Source of the DNA: Castellaniella sp047971665
Lineage (GTDB): Bacteria > Pseudomonadota > Gammaproteobacteria > Burkholderiales > Burkholderiaceae_B
Length of the DNA: 64,000 nt
NCBI RefSeq assembly: GCF_047971665.1
Contig: NZ_JBKEAA010000003.1
Location: 1-64,000, forward strand
Reading direction: 5' to 3'
Position numbers and translations under genes: made by a program. Shown piece after piece: positions 44,416 through 53,576 of the stretch. Every line of letters starts with the position of its first letter. The stretch's first letter is position 1. Under the pieces are notes generated by a model that made no database searches, had not been told where the DNA came from, and was given only the letters and a program-made list of their open reading frames with translations.

Positions 44416-45747
44416 ATGACGCAAACCGCATGGGTTCTGTCGCTTTCCCAGTTTTACCTGAGCTTGGGATTCGGACTGTTTTTCCTGGCGCTTGAACTGG
44501 GGCTGGCCTGGATTTTGTTCGGCTTTCGCCTGTTCGCCGGCCGCAGCCAGGCGGCGTTGCTCGCCTATCGTTTCTGGGTGCGGGTGTTCGCCCTGTCCCT
44601 GATCCTCGGGTTTGCCGCCAGCCTGCCGCTGCTGCTGCAGTTGGGTACGCTGTGGCCGGGCTTCATGGATCGAGCCGGAGAGGTCGCGGGCCCGCTGGTG
44701 GGCATGGCGGTGCTGACGGCTTTCATCTTCAAATCCTGCTTTCTGGGCGCCATGCTGTATGGACAGCGTTCTCTGTCCGACCGGATGCATGCGCTGATCG
44801 TGGGCGCGGTGGCCGTGGGCACGTCGCTCACGGTCTGGTGGATCATGGTGTTGCTGGCCTGGCTGCAGTGGCCGGTTGGCGCGGTCCTGAACGAAGGCCG
44901 CTACCAGGTGGCGCACTGGCTGGATATGCTGGGCGGGATCGCGCCCGTGCTGTTCGGGGTGATGCTGGTCGGTGGCCTGCTGCTCGTGGCGACGCTGATG
45001 CTGGCCGTGACCGCCTTGCGCACCCGGGACCGTCCCAGCGATGCGGGGGATCGCATCGTCTACGCCTGGGGGCTGCGGCTGGTGCTGCTGTCCCTGATCG
45101 TGCAGGCGCTCCTGGTTGCCGTGCTGGGGCGCCAGTTGCTGCCGCTGCAGCCGGCGCGTGTCGCCGCTGTCGTGCCGCAATGGAACAGTGGTCCGCCCGA
45201 GCGTCCATCCCTGGAACTCTGGCCCGCTGACGCCCGGGGCGGCGAGGCGTGGCGATCGACGCAGCTCTCGGACTGGCCGGACTGGGCAGGGTTGCCGGCG
45301 GCTGGCCCGCTGCGGGGATTGAACGATCTGAAGGGCATGCATCCTCCTTTGCTGATCACCTACCTGTCGGCGCGGTTGGCCGTTGTGTTGACCGGCGTGC
45401 TGGCCTTGCTGGCCGGCCGGGCATGGTGGCGAGGGCGTCGTCTGGGCTACGAGCCCGACAACCTGTCGCGCGCCGGGCGCATCGGCTTGCGCGCGCTGGC
45501 CTGGCTGGCCGTGCTCCTGCAGGTGACGGGCTGGGGACACCTGCTGGTCGGCAATCTGCCGTATGCCATTCAAGGCACGGTCTCGCTGCGTGAGATCGGC
45601 ACGGATACGGGCGAGGCGGCTCTTGCCGCCGTTCTGGGCCTGCAACTCGTGGTCTATGGTGCGCTGGCCACGGGCTTTTATCAGCTGCTGCGACACACCA
45701 CCCGCTTTGGCGTGGTGCCGGTGGCCCGTCGTCGGGGGCGCGCATGA
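44416..45747 (+). CDS. Cytochrome bd-type oxidase subunit I-like membrane protein lacking canonical haem ligands
   Basis: The 443-residue polytopic protein aligns by eye with CydA throughout its N-terminal four helices: SLSQFYLSLGFGLFFLALEL, LTAFIFKSCFLGAMLYGQ, VGTSLTVWWIMVLLAWLQWP. At the E. coli positions H19, E99, E107, H186 and M393, the residues here appear to be G20, A98, K106, about L172, and an alanine in SARLAVVL. The quinol signature GRQPW is GNLPY. The protein therefore probably cannot bind b558, b595 and d haems in the usual way. There is no strong RBS at the ATG. It overlaps the subunit II-like gene by 4 nt. It might be a structural relative with another function. Confidence 0.75.
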   Translation: MTQTAWVLSLSQFYLSLGFGLFFLALELGLAWILFGFRLFAGRSQAALLAYRFWVRVFALSLILGFAASLPLLLQLGTLWPGFMDRAGEVAGPLVGMAVLTAFIFKSCFLGAMLYGQRSLSDRMHALIVGAVAVGTSLTVWWIMVLLAWLQWPVGAVLNEGRYQVAHWLDMLGGIAPVLFGVMLVGGLLLVATLMLAVTALRTRDRPSDAGDRIVYAWGLRLVLLSLIVQALLVAVLGRQLLPLQPARVAAVVPQWNSGPPERPSLELWPADARGGEAWRSTQLSDWPDWAGLPAAGPLRGLNDLKGMHPPLLITYLSARLAVVLTGVLALLAGRAWWRGRRLGYEPDNLSRAGRIGLRALAWLAVLLQVTGWGHLLVGNLPYAIQGTVSLREIGTDTGEAALAAVLGLQLVVYGALATGFYQLLRHTTRFGVVPVARRRGRA

Positions 45748-46793
45748 TCGATTCTCTGGCAGCCTTGCTGGGCCTGGGCGCCCAGGATCCGGCCTTCTGG
45801 ATCCCCCTGGCGCTGATGATCGTGTTTTTCGGCATCCTCATGGCCGGCGTGCTGCTCGATGGTTTCGACATCGGTGTGGGCTGTGTGTCCCTGGTGGCGC
45901 CGTCCGCCCTGCGGCCGCGCATGCTGTCCTTGCTGAGCCCCTGGCGCGATGCCAATGAATTCTGGATATTCCTCGGCGTCGGCCTGTTCGCGGTGGCTTT
46001 TCCCCTAGCCTGGCCCCAGACCCTGGGACGCCTGTATCTGCCGCTGTCGTTGCTGGCCCTGGGCACGATGCTGCGCTCCGTGTGCTTTGAATGGCGTCTG
46101 CGGGCGCCTGCTGCGCATCAAGGACGCTGGCAGTTCGGCTTCGGCGTGGGCGCCGTGTTGGTCGCGTTTTCCCATGGCTTCATCCTGGCGCGGGTGGCGG
46201 TGGCGTATCAGCCGGGCGGGGGCTACACGGGCTTCGCGATCCTGATGGGCGGCTGCGCCGTGGCGGTGTACAGCCTGCTGGGCGCGGCCTGGCTGATGAT
46301 GCGCGAGGCGGGCGAACTGCGCGTGCGCGCCGTGAGCTGGGCCCGGCGCACGTTGCGGTGGGGGGCCGTGGGCACTGTGGGGGTGTCGGTCGTGCTGGAT
46401 TTTTCCAATGCCGGGGTCTTCCTGAAATGGGGCGATGGCCTGCACTGGCTGGCGGTCGCGCTGGTCTGGGGCACGCTGCTGGTGTGCTTCGTGGTGACGG
46501 AAATGACACTGCAGCGGATGATCAACCACAGCTACCGCGCTTCGGCGCTGCCCTATGCGCTCGTCATGACCATTGTCCTGATCATGCTGGGCGGTCTCGC
46601 CTACAGCTTCTTCCCCTACCTGGTGCTCGACGAGATCACGTTATGGGATGCTGCCGCGCCGGTGGCCACGCTGCGTCTGGCCCTGTCGGCCACCGTGATC
46701 GCATTGCCGGTGGCGCTGATCTTCAATTTCTGGGTGTACTGGCGCATGCTGGGACGTTCCCGCCCCCCCAGCCCTCCGGACTTCAGGCCCTAG
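45744..46793 (+). CDS. Cytochrome bd-type oxidase subunit II-like membrane protein
   Basis: The 349-residue protein has about nine helices. CydB hallmarks are partly kept: LLDGFDIGVGCVSLVAP near the N-terminus, WRDANEFWIFLGVGLFAVAFP (canonical WDGNxVWL), LGTMLRSVCFEWRLRA (canonical FR..FE.R) and a C-terminal FNFWVYWRMLG. In bd oxidases CydB supports the haem-bearing CydA; here subunit I seems to lack the ligands. The coding sequences overlap (ATGA), so the pair is made together. The CLC gene starts 3 nt after its stop. Confidence 0.8.
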   Translation: MIDSLAALLGLGAQDPAFWIPLALMIVFFGILMAGVLLDGFDIGVGCVSLVAPSALRPRMLSLLSPWRDANEFWIFLGVGLFAVAFPLAWPQTLGRLYLPLSLLALGTMLRSVCFEWRLRAPAAHQGRWQFGFGVGAVLVAFSHGFILARVAVAYQPGGGYTGFAILMGGCAVAVYSLLGAAWLMMREAGELRVRAVSWARRTLRWGAVGTVGVSVVLDFSNAGVFLKWGDGLHWLAVALVWGTLLVCFVVTEMTLQRMINHSYRASALPYALVMTIVLIMLGGLAYSFFPYLVLDEITLWDAAAPVATLRLALSATVIALPVALIFNFWVYWRMLGRSRPPSPPDFRP

Positions 46794-46796
46794 GCG

Positions 46797-48551
46797 ATGC
46801 CCGGGCCGGATCTGCATCTGCGGGCGGATGGCGCGGTTGCCGTGCTGTGCTGGGCGGCCCTGGCCGGTGTGGGCGGCGCGGTGGTGACGATCGCCTTTCA
46901 TGCCGGCATCCAGGCGATCCAGTGGCTGTTCGCCGGACACTCGGGGGCCATCACCCAGGTGATGCGAGAACTGCCCTGGTGGCTGCGGCTCATGACGCCG
47001 GTCGTCGGCGGCCTGTGCGCGGGCGGATTGCTCGTGGCAGCCCGCCGCGTTTCGCGTGACGCGCATTCCGATTACATGGAGGCCGTGGCCATCGGGGATG
47101 GGCGGATGTCCGTGCGCCAGGGGGTCTTGCGGTCTTTGTCTTCGCTGTGCACGGTCGCCACGGGAGGCTCCATTGGTCGCGAGGGCGCGATGGTGCACCT
47201 GGCCGCCCTGTGGGCGTCCGTCCTGGGGCGGTTGCTGCGCGCCGGCACGGCGCGCCTGCGCTTGCTGGTGGCCTGTGGCGCGGCGGCCGGGGTGTCCGCC
47301 GCCTATGGCGCCCCGATTGCCGGCGCGGTCTTCGTGGGCGAGATCATTCTCGGCTCCATGTCCTTCCAGAATTTCGGTCCGCTGCTGGTGGCGGCCGCCG
47401 TGTCGAATCTGGTCATGCGGCTCAGCGGCCATTACATGGCGCTTTATGCCATGCCGGATCTCGAGGCCGTCTCGGCCGATCTGCTGTTGCCCAGCCTGGC
47501 CCTGGGCATTCTGGCCGGTGTGGGGGCGCCCCAGTTTCTGCGCTGCATTCATGGGGTGAAATCGCTGTTCGGCCGCACCGGCCTGCCGCTGCCCTTGCGT
47601 CTGACCCTGGGCGGTTTGCTGCTGGGCGGCGTGCTGGTCTTCATGCCGCAGATGGCAGGCAATGGCTACAGCGTGGTGACGTCCCTGCTGCACCAGCCCC
47701 AGGCATGGCAGGTCGTGCTGTCGATTCTGTTGCTCAAGGTGCTGGCGACGGCGCTGACGGCAGGGTCGGGCGCCGTGGGCGGGGTGTTCACCCCGACCCT
47801 GTTCGTCGGCGCGGCCCTGGGCACCTTGTTCGCCCAGGGACTGGGGGTCGTCTGGCCCACGCTGGCCGGTCATGGAGCCGTCCTGGCGCTGGTGGGCATG
47901 GGCGCTTTTCTGGCCGCGGCGACCAGCGCGCCTTTCATGGCGATCCTGATGATTTTCGAGATGACGCTCAGCTACCAGATGGTGCTGCCGCTGGTGCTGG
48001 CCTGCGTGGCGGCGTATTTCGTGTCGCGCGGCCTGGCTCAGGCGGTGATGTACCAGGTGACCCTGCATCATGAGGACAATCAGGAGCTGCGCCAGGAGCT
48101 GCGCCATGCCCGGCTGGACAGCCTGATGCGGCCGGCCGAAACCGTGATCCGCACCGATGCGCCGGTGCGGCGCGCGCAGGAGATGTTCCTGGACTACCCG
48201 GTCAAATATCTGTATGTGACCGACGCCGAGGGGGCCTGGCAGGGGGTGATTGCCCAGCAGGACCTGACCCGCATGATGCTGGCCGAGACCGACGTGCAAT
48301 CCAAGACCTGCGGGGAGGTGCTGCGCCTGGAGTTCGTCAAGCCCCTGTATCCCGACCTGAGTCTGGACGAGGCCCAGTCGCAGTTCAGCGCCTTTCAGGG
48401 GGAACGGCTGCCGGTGATCAGTCGTGACCGGCCCGCCCGGCTGCTGGGGGTGGTCTACAAATCCGACCTGCTGGAGCGCTATTCGCAATTGAAGCGCGCA
48501 CTGGACGGGGAAGCGGATTTTGTGCTGTCGCCGCGCCGGGGACGGTCGTGA
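46797..48551 (+). CDS. CLC-family chloride channel/transporter with C-terminal CBS pair
   Basis: The 584-residue protein has a CLC membrane part (about 12-420) and two cytoplasmic CBS-type segments (about 440-560). CLC motifs are GGSIGREGA (gating glutamate E129), AAYGAPIAGAVFVGEI and GGVFTPTLF. The internal proton glutamate of Cl-/H+ exchangers (second E of the EE pair in E. coli) seems to be I, so channel-type conduction is possible. The CBS domains may bind nucleotides. The start lies 3 nt after the bd-like subunit II stop, implying one transcript. Confidence 0.88.
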   Translation: MPGPDLHLRADGAVAVLCWAALAGVGGAVVTIAFHAGIQAIQWLFAGHSGAITQVMRELPWWLRLMTPVVGGLCAGGLLVAARRVSRDAHSDYMEAVAIGDGRMSVRQGVLRSLSSLCTVATGGSIGREGAMVHLAALWASVLGRLLRAGTARLRLLVACGAAAGVSAAYGAPIAGAVFVGEIILGSMSFQNFGPLLVAAAVSNLVMRLSGHYMALYAMPDLEAVSADLLLPSLALGILAGVGAPQFLRCIHGVKSLFGRTGLPLPLRLTLGGLLLGGVLVFMPQMAGNGYSVVTSLLHQPQAWQVVLSILLLKVLATALTAGSGAVGGVFTPTLFVGAALGTLFAQGLGVVWPTLAGHGAVLALVGMGAFLAAATSAPFMAILMIFEMTLSYQMVLPLVLACVAAYFVSRGLAQAVMYQVTLHHEDNQELRQELRHARLDSLMRPAETVIRTDAPVRRAQEMFLDYPVKYLYVTDAEGAWQGVIAQQDLTRMMLAETDVQSKTCGEVLRLEFVKPLYPDLSLDEAQSQFSAFQGERLPVISRDRPARLLGVVYKSDLLERYSQLKRALDGEADFVLSPRRGRS

Positions 48552-48611
48552 TGGCCGGCGGCATGATGGTGATGGCATAATCCCGATACTGGATATCAAC
48601 ACAGTCTTTTC

Positions 48612-49676
48612 ATGGCCATCCAAGCAGATTCCCTCTCGGCTCGTCCGCCCGAACCCCGTCTGGTGACGCCGGATGTGGCTTCGCGCGCCGAGGACTCCGT
48701 CGAACGCGCCCTGCGGCCCAGGTCCCTGGGGGACTACGTCGGCCAGCAGCGGGTGCGCGAACAGCTCGACATCTTCATCGCGGCGGCCCGGCAGCGCGGC
48801 GAATCCCTGGATCACGTGCTGTTGTTCGGCCCGCCGGGCCTGGGCAAGACCACGCTGGCGCACATCGTGGCCCATGAGATGGGCGTGCAGTTGCGTCAGA
48901 CTTCCGGCCCGGTGCTGGAGCGCCCCGGCGACCTGGCCGCCATGCTGACCAATCTCGAGCGCAACGACGTCCTGTTCATCGACGAGATCCATCGCCTGTC
49001 TCCGGTCGTCGAGGAAATCCTCTATCCCGCGCTGGAGGATTTCCAGATCGACATCCTGATCGGCGAGGGGCCCGCCGCCCGCAGCGTCAAGATCGATCTG
49101 CAGCCCTTCACCCTGGTGGGGGCGACCACCCGCGCCGGCATGCTGACCAATCCTCTGCGCGACCGGTTCGGCATCGTCTCGCGGCTGGAGTTCTATTCGG
49201 CCGACGAACTGGCTCATATCGTGCGGCGCAGCGCCGGGCTGCTGGGGGCGGATGCCACCGATGACGGCGCGGCCGAAATCGCCCGTCGTTCGCGCGGCAC
49301 GCCGCGTATCGCCAACCGGCTGCTGCGCCGGGTACGCGATTACGCCGATGTGCGGGCGGGCGGGCGCATCGACACCGGCACGGCGCAGGCGGCGCTGGCC
49401 ATGCTCGAGGTGGATCCCCAGGGGCTTGACCTGATGGATCGCAAGCTGCTCGAGGCCATCGTCCACAAATTCGACGGCGGCCCCGTGGGCGTGGACAGTC
49501 TGGCCGCCGCCATTGGCGAGGAGCGCGACACCATCGAGGATGTCATCGAGCCCTACCTGATCCAGCACGGTTACTTGCAGCGCACCCCGCGCGGCCGCAT
49601 GGCCACGCGTCGCTGCTGGCAGCACCTGGGGCTGAAGGCCCCTGCGGCCGGGGGTGGCGAACCGGAGCTGTTCTAG
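48612..49676 (+). CDS. ruvB: Holliday junction branch migration helicase RuvB
   Basis: The 354-residue AAA+ motor has LLFGPPGLGKTTLAHIV (Walker A), LFIDEIHRLSP (Walker B), the sensor-1 region VGATTRAGMLTNPLRDRFG and a C-terminal winged helix. The N-terminus carries about 20 extra residues before the DYVGQQ core. A possible extended -10 (TGGCATAAT, 48573-48581) precedes it. It acts with RuvA and RuvC, which lie about 3.3 kb away on the other strand with recQ and an MFS gene between them. Confidence 0.97.
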   Translation: MAIQADSLSARPPEPRLVTPDVASRAEDSVERALRPRSLGDYVGQQRVREQLDIFIAAARQRGESLDHVLLFGPPGLGKTTLAHIVAHEMGVQLRQTSGPVLERPGDLAAMLTNLERNDVLFIDEIHRLSPVVEEILYPALEDFQIDILIGEGPAARSVKIDLQPFTLVGATTRAGMLTNPLRDRFGIVSRLEFYSADELAHIVRRSAGLLGADATDDGAAEIARRSRGTPRIANRLLRRVRDYADVRAGGRIDTGTAQAALAMLEVDPQGLDLMDRKLLEAIVHKFDGGPVGVDSLAAAIGEERDTIEDVIEPYLIQHGYLQRTPRGRMATRRCWQHLGLKAPAAGGGEPELF

Positions 49677-49716
49677 GCCGCCCGCGCGAGGGCCGCCGCA
49701 TGCGTGCCTCGAGGAT

Positions 49717-50829
49717 TCAGCCCGCCAGCCGTTGGCTCGCCCGTGTGCGGTGCGCGACAAGCTGGGCCAGGATCAGCAGCCCGCCGCCGGCCAGCGCAAA
49801 AATCCAGGTGTCCTGGCCGTGATCGGCCACCCAGGCCGCCGCGATCACGCCCACGGACTGCCCCAGGAACAGCACACAGGCGAACAGAGACATGGCCATC
49901 CCGCGCGCGCCAGGCGCCATCTGTGTGGCCTGGGTTTGCAGGGTGTTGTGCAGGCCGTAGAACCCGAAACCGGCCAGCGCGCAGGCCAGCGGGGTCAAGA
50001 CCAGGCTGGGGGCATAGGCAAAAGACACGAAGCCCACGCACAGCAGCAGGCCGCCCAGGCGCGCCAGGCCGGGTTCGCCGAGGCGTTTGACCAGGCGCGC
50101 GGCCAGGCGCGCATAGACGAAGCCGCCGATGCCGTAACAGGCCGCGATGCCGCCCGCCATGGCCAGGGAGACGTCGTGGTGGCGTTGCAGGAGGCTGGGA
50201 ATGAAGGCCAGGGCGCCAAAGGCCAGCGCGCCTTCGATGGTGGTCACGGTCAGGATCGAGCGGGCCGTGGACGAGGCCAGGATCTCTCGCAGCGCCTGTC
50301 GCGGGGGCAGCGCGGCTGTCGTCGATCGAGGCAGCCGCGCACCTGCGAGGGCGGTTCTCAGCAGCAGGCTGCCGGCTCCCAGGAAGGCCACCGCCAGCGC
50401 CATAAAGGTATAGCGCCAGTCGGCCCATTCGGCGATCAGGCCGCTGAGCCATTGCCCGGCCAGCACACCGGTCACGCTGGCGCTCACCAGGCGGGCCAGC
50501 GCGGTCTGGCGGGTTTCGTAGGGCACGTTGTCGCCGATCCACGCCATGGCCAGCGGAAAGATCCCGGCGGCGCTGGCGCCCGACAGGATACGGGCCGTGA
50601 CCAGCCCGTCCAGACTCATGGCCGTGAAGGCGAGGCTGTTGCCGATGACGCAGGCCAGGGCGCACAGGGAGATGATCCGCAGCTTGCCGTAGCGGTCACC
50701 CAGCGGGCCGAAGCACAACTGGAAGATGCCGTAGGCAATGGCGAACGTGAACACGGTCCGGGCGGCCTCGCCGGTGCTGACGGAGAATTCCGCGCCGATC
50801 GCGGGCAGCAAGGTGTCGCAGGCCCGCAT
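49717..50829 (-). CDS. Major facilitator superfamily transporter (5' end likely frameshifted or misread)
   Basis: The frame encodes 11-12 helices of an MFS efflux-type carrier. It has the loop motif FGPLGDRYGKLRII after TM2 and SGASAAGIFPLAMAWIG. The first available ATG (50829) falls in the middle of TM1 (…FASIASMRACDTLLPAIG). Reading further back in the same frame gives more TM1 sequence (TTWLLSACCFASIAS) but no ATG, GTG or TTG up to the recQ stop. An ATG at 50938 that could start a proper N-terminus is one base out of frame, so a 1-nt indel or sequence error is likely. The substrate is unknown. Confidence 0.75.
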   Translation of the reverse strand: MRACDTLLPAIGAEFSVSTGEAARTVFTFAIAYGIFQLCFGPLGDRYGKLRIISLCALACVIGNSLAFTAMSLDGLVTARILSGASAAGIFPLAMAWIGDNVPYETRQTALARLVSASVTGVLAGQWLSGLIAEWADWRYTFMALAVAFLGAGSLLLRTALAGARLPRSTTAALPPRQALREILASSTARSILTVTTIEGALAFGALAFIPSLLQRHHDVSLAMAGGIAACYGIGGFVYARLAARLVKRLGEPGLARLGGLLLCVGFVSFAYAPSLVLTPLACALAGFGFYGLHNTLQTQATQMAPGARGMAMSLFACVLFLGQSVGVIAAAWVADHGQDTWIFALAGGGLLILAQLVAHRTRASQRLAG

Positions 50830-50981
50830 CGAGGCGATGCTGGCGAAACAGCAGGCGCTCAGCAGCCAGGTGGTGGCGGCTTGCGGGGCGGGATTCGGCG
50901 CGGAGGAGGCGGTATCGATAAGGATCGTCCTGGGCCATCGGGGTCTGACGACAAGTGACGCAGGCCCTGGCCGGACGGGCC

Positions 50982-52919
50982 TCAGTCGCGGATCTGGCCG
51001 ACGCAGGCGATCACGTCGGGGCCGTAGGTTTCCAGCTTGCGTGCGCCCACGCCGCTGATGCTGGCCAGGGCATCCAGGCTGTCCGGATTGCGCAGGGCGA
51101 TCTCGCGCAGCGTGGCATCATGAAAGATCACGTAAGCCGGTACATTATGCTCGCGCGCCGTGCGTCCGCGCCAGGCGCGCAAGTGCTCGAAGCGGGCCAG
51201 GGCGTCGGGCGGGAGGGCATCCAGCTGTGCTGCCGTGGTGGTGCGGTGACGGCTGGGCTTGACGCGTTTCGTGGCGACCGGACGCAGCATCAGGGTGCGT
51301 TCGCCCTTGAGCACGGCGCGGCTGGCATCGGTCAGCGCCAGCGTGCCGTAGCCTTCCAGATCGACGGTCAGCAGGCCCAGCGCCAGCGCCTGACGCAGAA
51401 TGCCTCGCCAGGCGTCCACCGACAGATTTTCCCCCACGCCAAAGACACTGAGCGCATCGTGCCCGTGCTGTTTGACCCGATCCGTCATTTGGCCGCGCAG
51501 GATGTCGATCAGGTGGCCGCCGCCGAAACGCTGGCCGCGTTCGCGCCACAGGCGGTAGACGGCCGACAGCAGTTTCTGCATGGCGACCGTGCCATCCCAG
51601 GCGGCGGGAGGTTCCTGGCAGGTGTCGCAGTTGCCGCAGGGAGCGATGGCCTGTCCGAAATAAGCCAGCAGGTCCTGGCGCCGGCAGGTGACGGTCTCGC
51701 ACAGGGCCAGCATGGCATCGAGCTGGTGTCTCTGGCGGCGCTGATGCAGGGAATTTCCCTCGGAATCATCGATCATGCGCCGCTGTTGCACCACGTCCTG
51801 CAGGCCATAGGCCAGCCAGGCATCCGCGGGCAGGCCGTCGCGGCCGGCGCGTCCGGTTTCCTGGTAGTAGCCCTCGATGGATTTGGGCAGGTCGATATGC
51901 GCGACGAAACGCACGTCGGGTTTGTTGACGCCCATGCCAAAGGCGATGGTGGCGACCATGACGACGCCGTCCTCGCGCAGGAACCGGGCCTGGTGTTCGG
52001 CGCGGGTCCGGGCATCCAGCCCGGCATGGTAGGGCAGGGCCGCAATGCCGTTGCGGGACAGGAATTCCGCCGTCTGTTCGACCCGCGAGCGCGACAGGGC
52101 GTAGACGATGCCGCATTCCCCGGCGTGCTCGGCGCGGATGAAGTCGAGCAACTGGCGCCGCACCTCGTGTTTTTCGATGATGCTGTAGCGGATGTTGGGT
52201 CGGTCGAAACTGGCAATGAAGTGCGGAGCCTCGTCCAGCGACAGGCAGGCGACGATGTCGGCGCGCGTGGCGGCTGTGGCCGTGGCGGTCAGGGCGACAC
52301 GCGGCACGTCGGGCCAGCGCTCGGCCAGCAATTTCAGCTCCTGATATTCGGGGCGGAAGTCGTGGCCCCATTGCGATACGCAGTGGGCCTCATCGATGGC
52401 AAACAGGGCGATGCATCCGGCATTCAGCAGATCCAGGCAGCGTGGGGTCAGCAGGCGTTCCGGCGCGACGTACAGCAGATCCAGTTCGCCGCGCACGAAG
52501 GCCCGCTCGACTTCGCGGGCCTGTCCGAGGGTTTGCGACGAGTTCAGGAAGGCGGCGCGCACGCCGAGTTCCAGCAGGGCATCGACCTGGTCCTGCATCA
52601 GGGCGATCAGCGGCGAGATGACGATGCCCGTGCCCGGGCGCACCAGGGCGGGAATCTGGTAGCACAGCGACTTGCCGCCGCCCGTGGGCATCAGCACCAG
52701 AGCGTCGCTGCCGCCGATGATGTGCTCGATGATGGCCTGCTGTTCTCCCCGGAAGGCGTCATAGCCGAATACCTCGCGCAGGGCATCCAGGGCGGTGGCG
52801 TGGCGCGGCGGCTGCCCGGACGGTCGCGGGTCGGCGTGCCCGCGCCGGGCGGTGGGCGACGAGGTCGGCACGGGCTGGCCATCCTCGTCCCGGAAAGGGA
52901 TCAGATCATCACCATGCAT
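50982..52919 (-). CDS. recQ: ATP-dependent DNA helicase RecQ
   Basis: The 645-residue protein has a leading extension of about 40 residues, then helicase motifs: FGYDAFRGEQQAIIEHI, MPTGGGKSLCYQIPAL (Walker A), AIDEAHCVSQWGHDFRPEY (DEAH) and ALTATATAAT. QETGRAGRDGLPA follows in the second RecA fold. A zinc-binding RQC region (CETVTCRR, CGNCDTCQEP) follows, then a C-terminal HRDC domain. It unwinds recombination intermediates. It lies 11 nt after ruvA on the same strand. Its stop is 44 nt from the out-of-frame MFS start candidate. Confidence 0.97.
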   Translation of the reverse strand: MHGDDLIPFRDEDGQPVPTSSPTARRGHADPRPSGQPPRHATALDALREVFGYDAFRGEQQAIIEHIIGGSDALVLMPTGGGKSLCYQIPALVRPGTGIVISPLIALMQDQVDALLELGVRAAFLNSSQTLGQAREVERAFVRGELDLLYVAPERLLTPRCLDLLNAGCIALFAIDEAHCVSQWGHDFRPEYQELKLLAERWPDVPRVALTATATAATRADIVACLSLDEAPHFIASFDRPNIRYSIIEKHEVRRQLLDFIRAEHAGECGIVYALSRSRVEQTAEFLSRNGIAALPYHAGLDARTRAEHQARFLREDGVVMVATIAFGMGVNKPDVRFVAHIDLPKSIEGYYQETGRAGRDGLPADAWLAYGLQDVVQQRRMIDDSEGNSLHQRRQRHQLDAMLALCETVTCRRQDLLAYFGQAIAPCGNCDTCQEPPAAWDGTVAMQKLLSAVYRLWRERGQRFGGGHLIDILRGQMTDRVKQHGHDALSVFGVGENLSVDAWRGILRQALALGLLTVDLEGYGTLALTDASRAVLKGERTLMLRPVATKRVKPSRHRTTTAAQLDALPPDALARFEHLRAWRGRTAREHNVPAYVIFHDATLREIALRNPDSLDALASISGVGARKLETYGPDVIACVGQIRD

Positions 52920-52930
52920 GGGGGACAGGC

Positions 52931-53515
52931 CTAGCCCCGCGCCAGGATCTTCAGCGCCTGACGGATGCCTTCGGACACATTCAGACCTTCGGGCAGCGCG
53001 GTCATGGCGCGGCGGGCTTCGGCGGCAGAATAGCCCAGGGCCTGAAGCGCATTGAGCACGTCGCTGCCGCTCGTGTCGGCCGGCGCGCCGCCCGGGCGTG
53101 TCGGCCCCGAGGCGGCGCCGAGTTTGTCGCGCAATTCCAGCAACAGGCGTTCGGCGGTCTTCTTGCCGATGCCGGGCACCTTGACCAGGCGGCCGGAGTC
53201 CTGCCGCTCGACCGCATCGGCCAGATCTTCCACGCTCAGGCCCGACAGCATGGCCAGGGCCGTGCGCGCGCCGATGCCGCTGACCTTGATCAGCGCCCGG
53301 AAGGCGCTGCGTTCGGCCGGCGTGGCAAAGCCGTAGAGCACATGCGCATCTTCGCGGATCGCCAGGTGGGTGTGCAGGGTCACGTTCTGCCCGACGGGGG
53401 GCAGCTTGTAGAGCGTGCTCATGGGCACGTCGATTTCGTAGCCCAGACCGCCCGTCTGGACGCAGACGGTGGGAGGGGACAGCTCGATCAGGGTTCCGGT
53501 GATGCGGCCGATCAT
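52931..53515 (-). CDS. ruvA: Holliday junction branch migration protein RuvA
   Basis: The 194-residue protein has the RuvA layout: an OB-like N-terminal domain (MIGRITGTLIELSPPTVCV), two helix-hairpin-helix motifs (KVSGIGARTALAMLSG and KVPGIGKKTAERLLLEL), a linker and a C-terminal UBA-like domain (DVLNALQALGYSAAEARRA) that touches RuvB. It holds the four-way junction as a tetramer or octamer. It follows ruvC after 61 nt and precedes recQ. Confidence 0.98.
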   Translation of the reverse strand: MIGRITGTLIELSPPTVCVQTGGLGYEIDVPMSTLYKLPPVGQNVTLHTHLAIREDAHVLYGFATPAERSAFRALIKVSGIGARTALAMLSGLSVEDLADAVERQDSGRLVKVPGIGKKTAERLLLELRDKLGAASGPTRPGGAPADTSGSDVLNALQALGYSAAEARRAMTALPEGLNVSEGIRQALKILARG

Positions 53516-53576
53516 GGCAGGCTCCGTCGTTCCGGGTGAATGCGGGCAGCGGACCGCATGAAAGAGAGAATGTTCA

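Noticed and set aside
46641..49760. Minus-strand open frame of about 1,039 codons
   Set aside because: It runs opposite to the bd-like subunit II, CLC and ruvB genes, which are all clear by motif. Its composition is the low-complexity Arg/Gln/His pattern of antisense frames in high-GC DNA, and it has no recognisable domain.
49654..50958. Plus-strand open frame of 434 codons opposite the MFS gene
   Set aside because: The translation is Gly/Arg/Gln-rich without hydrophobic segments, while the minus strand gives a typical MFS carrier.
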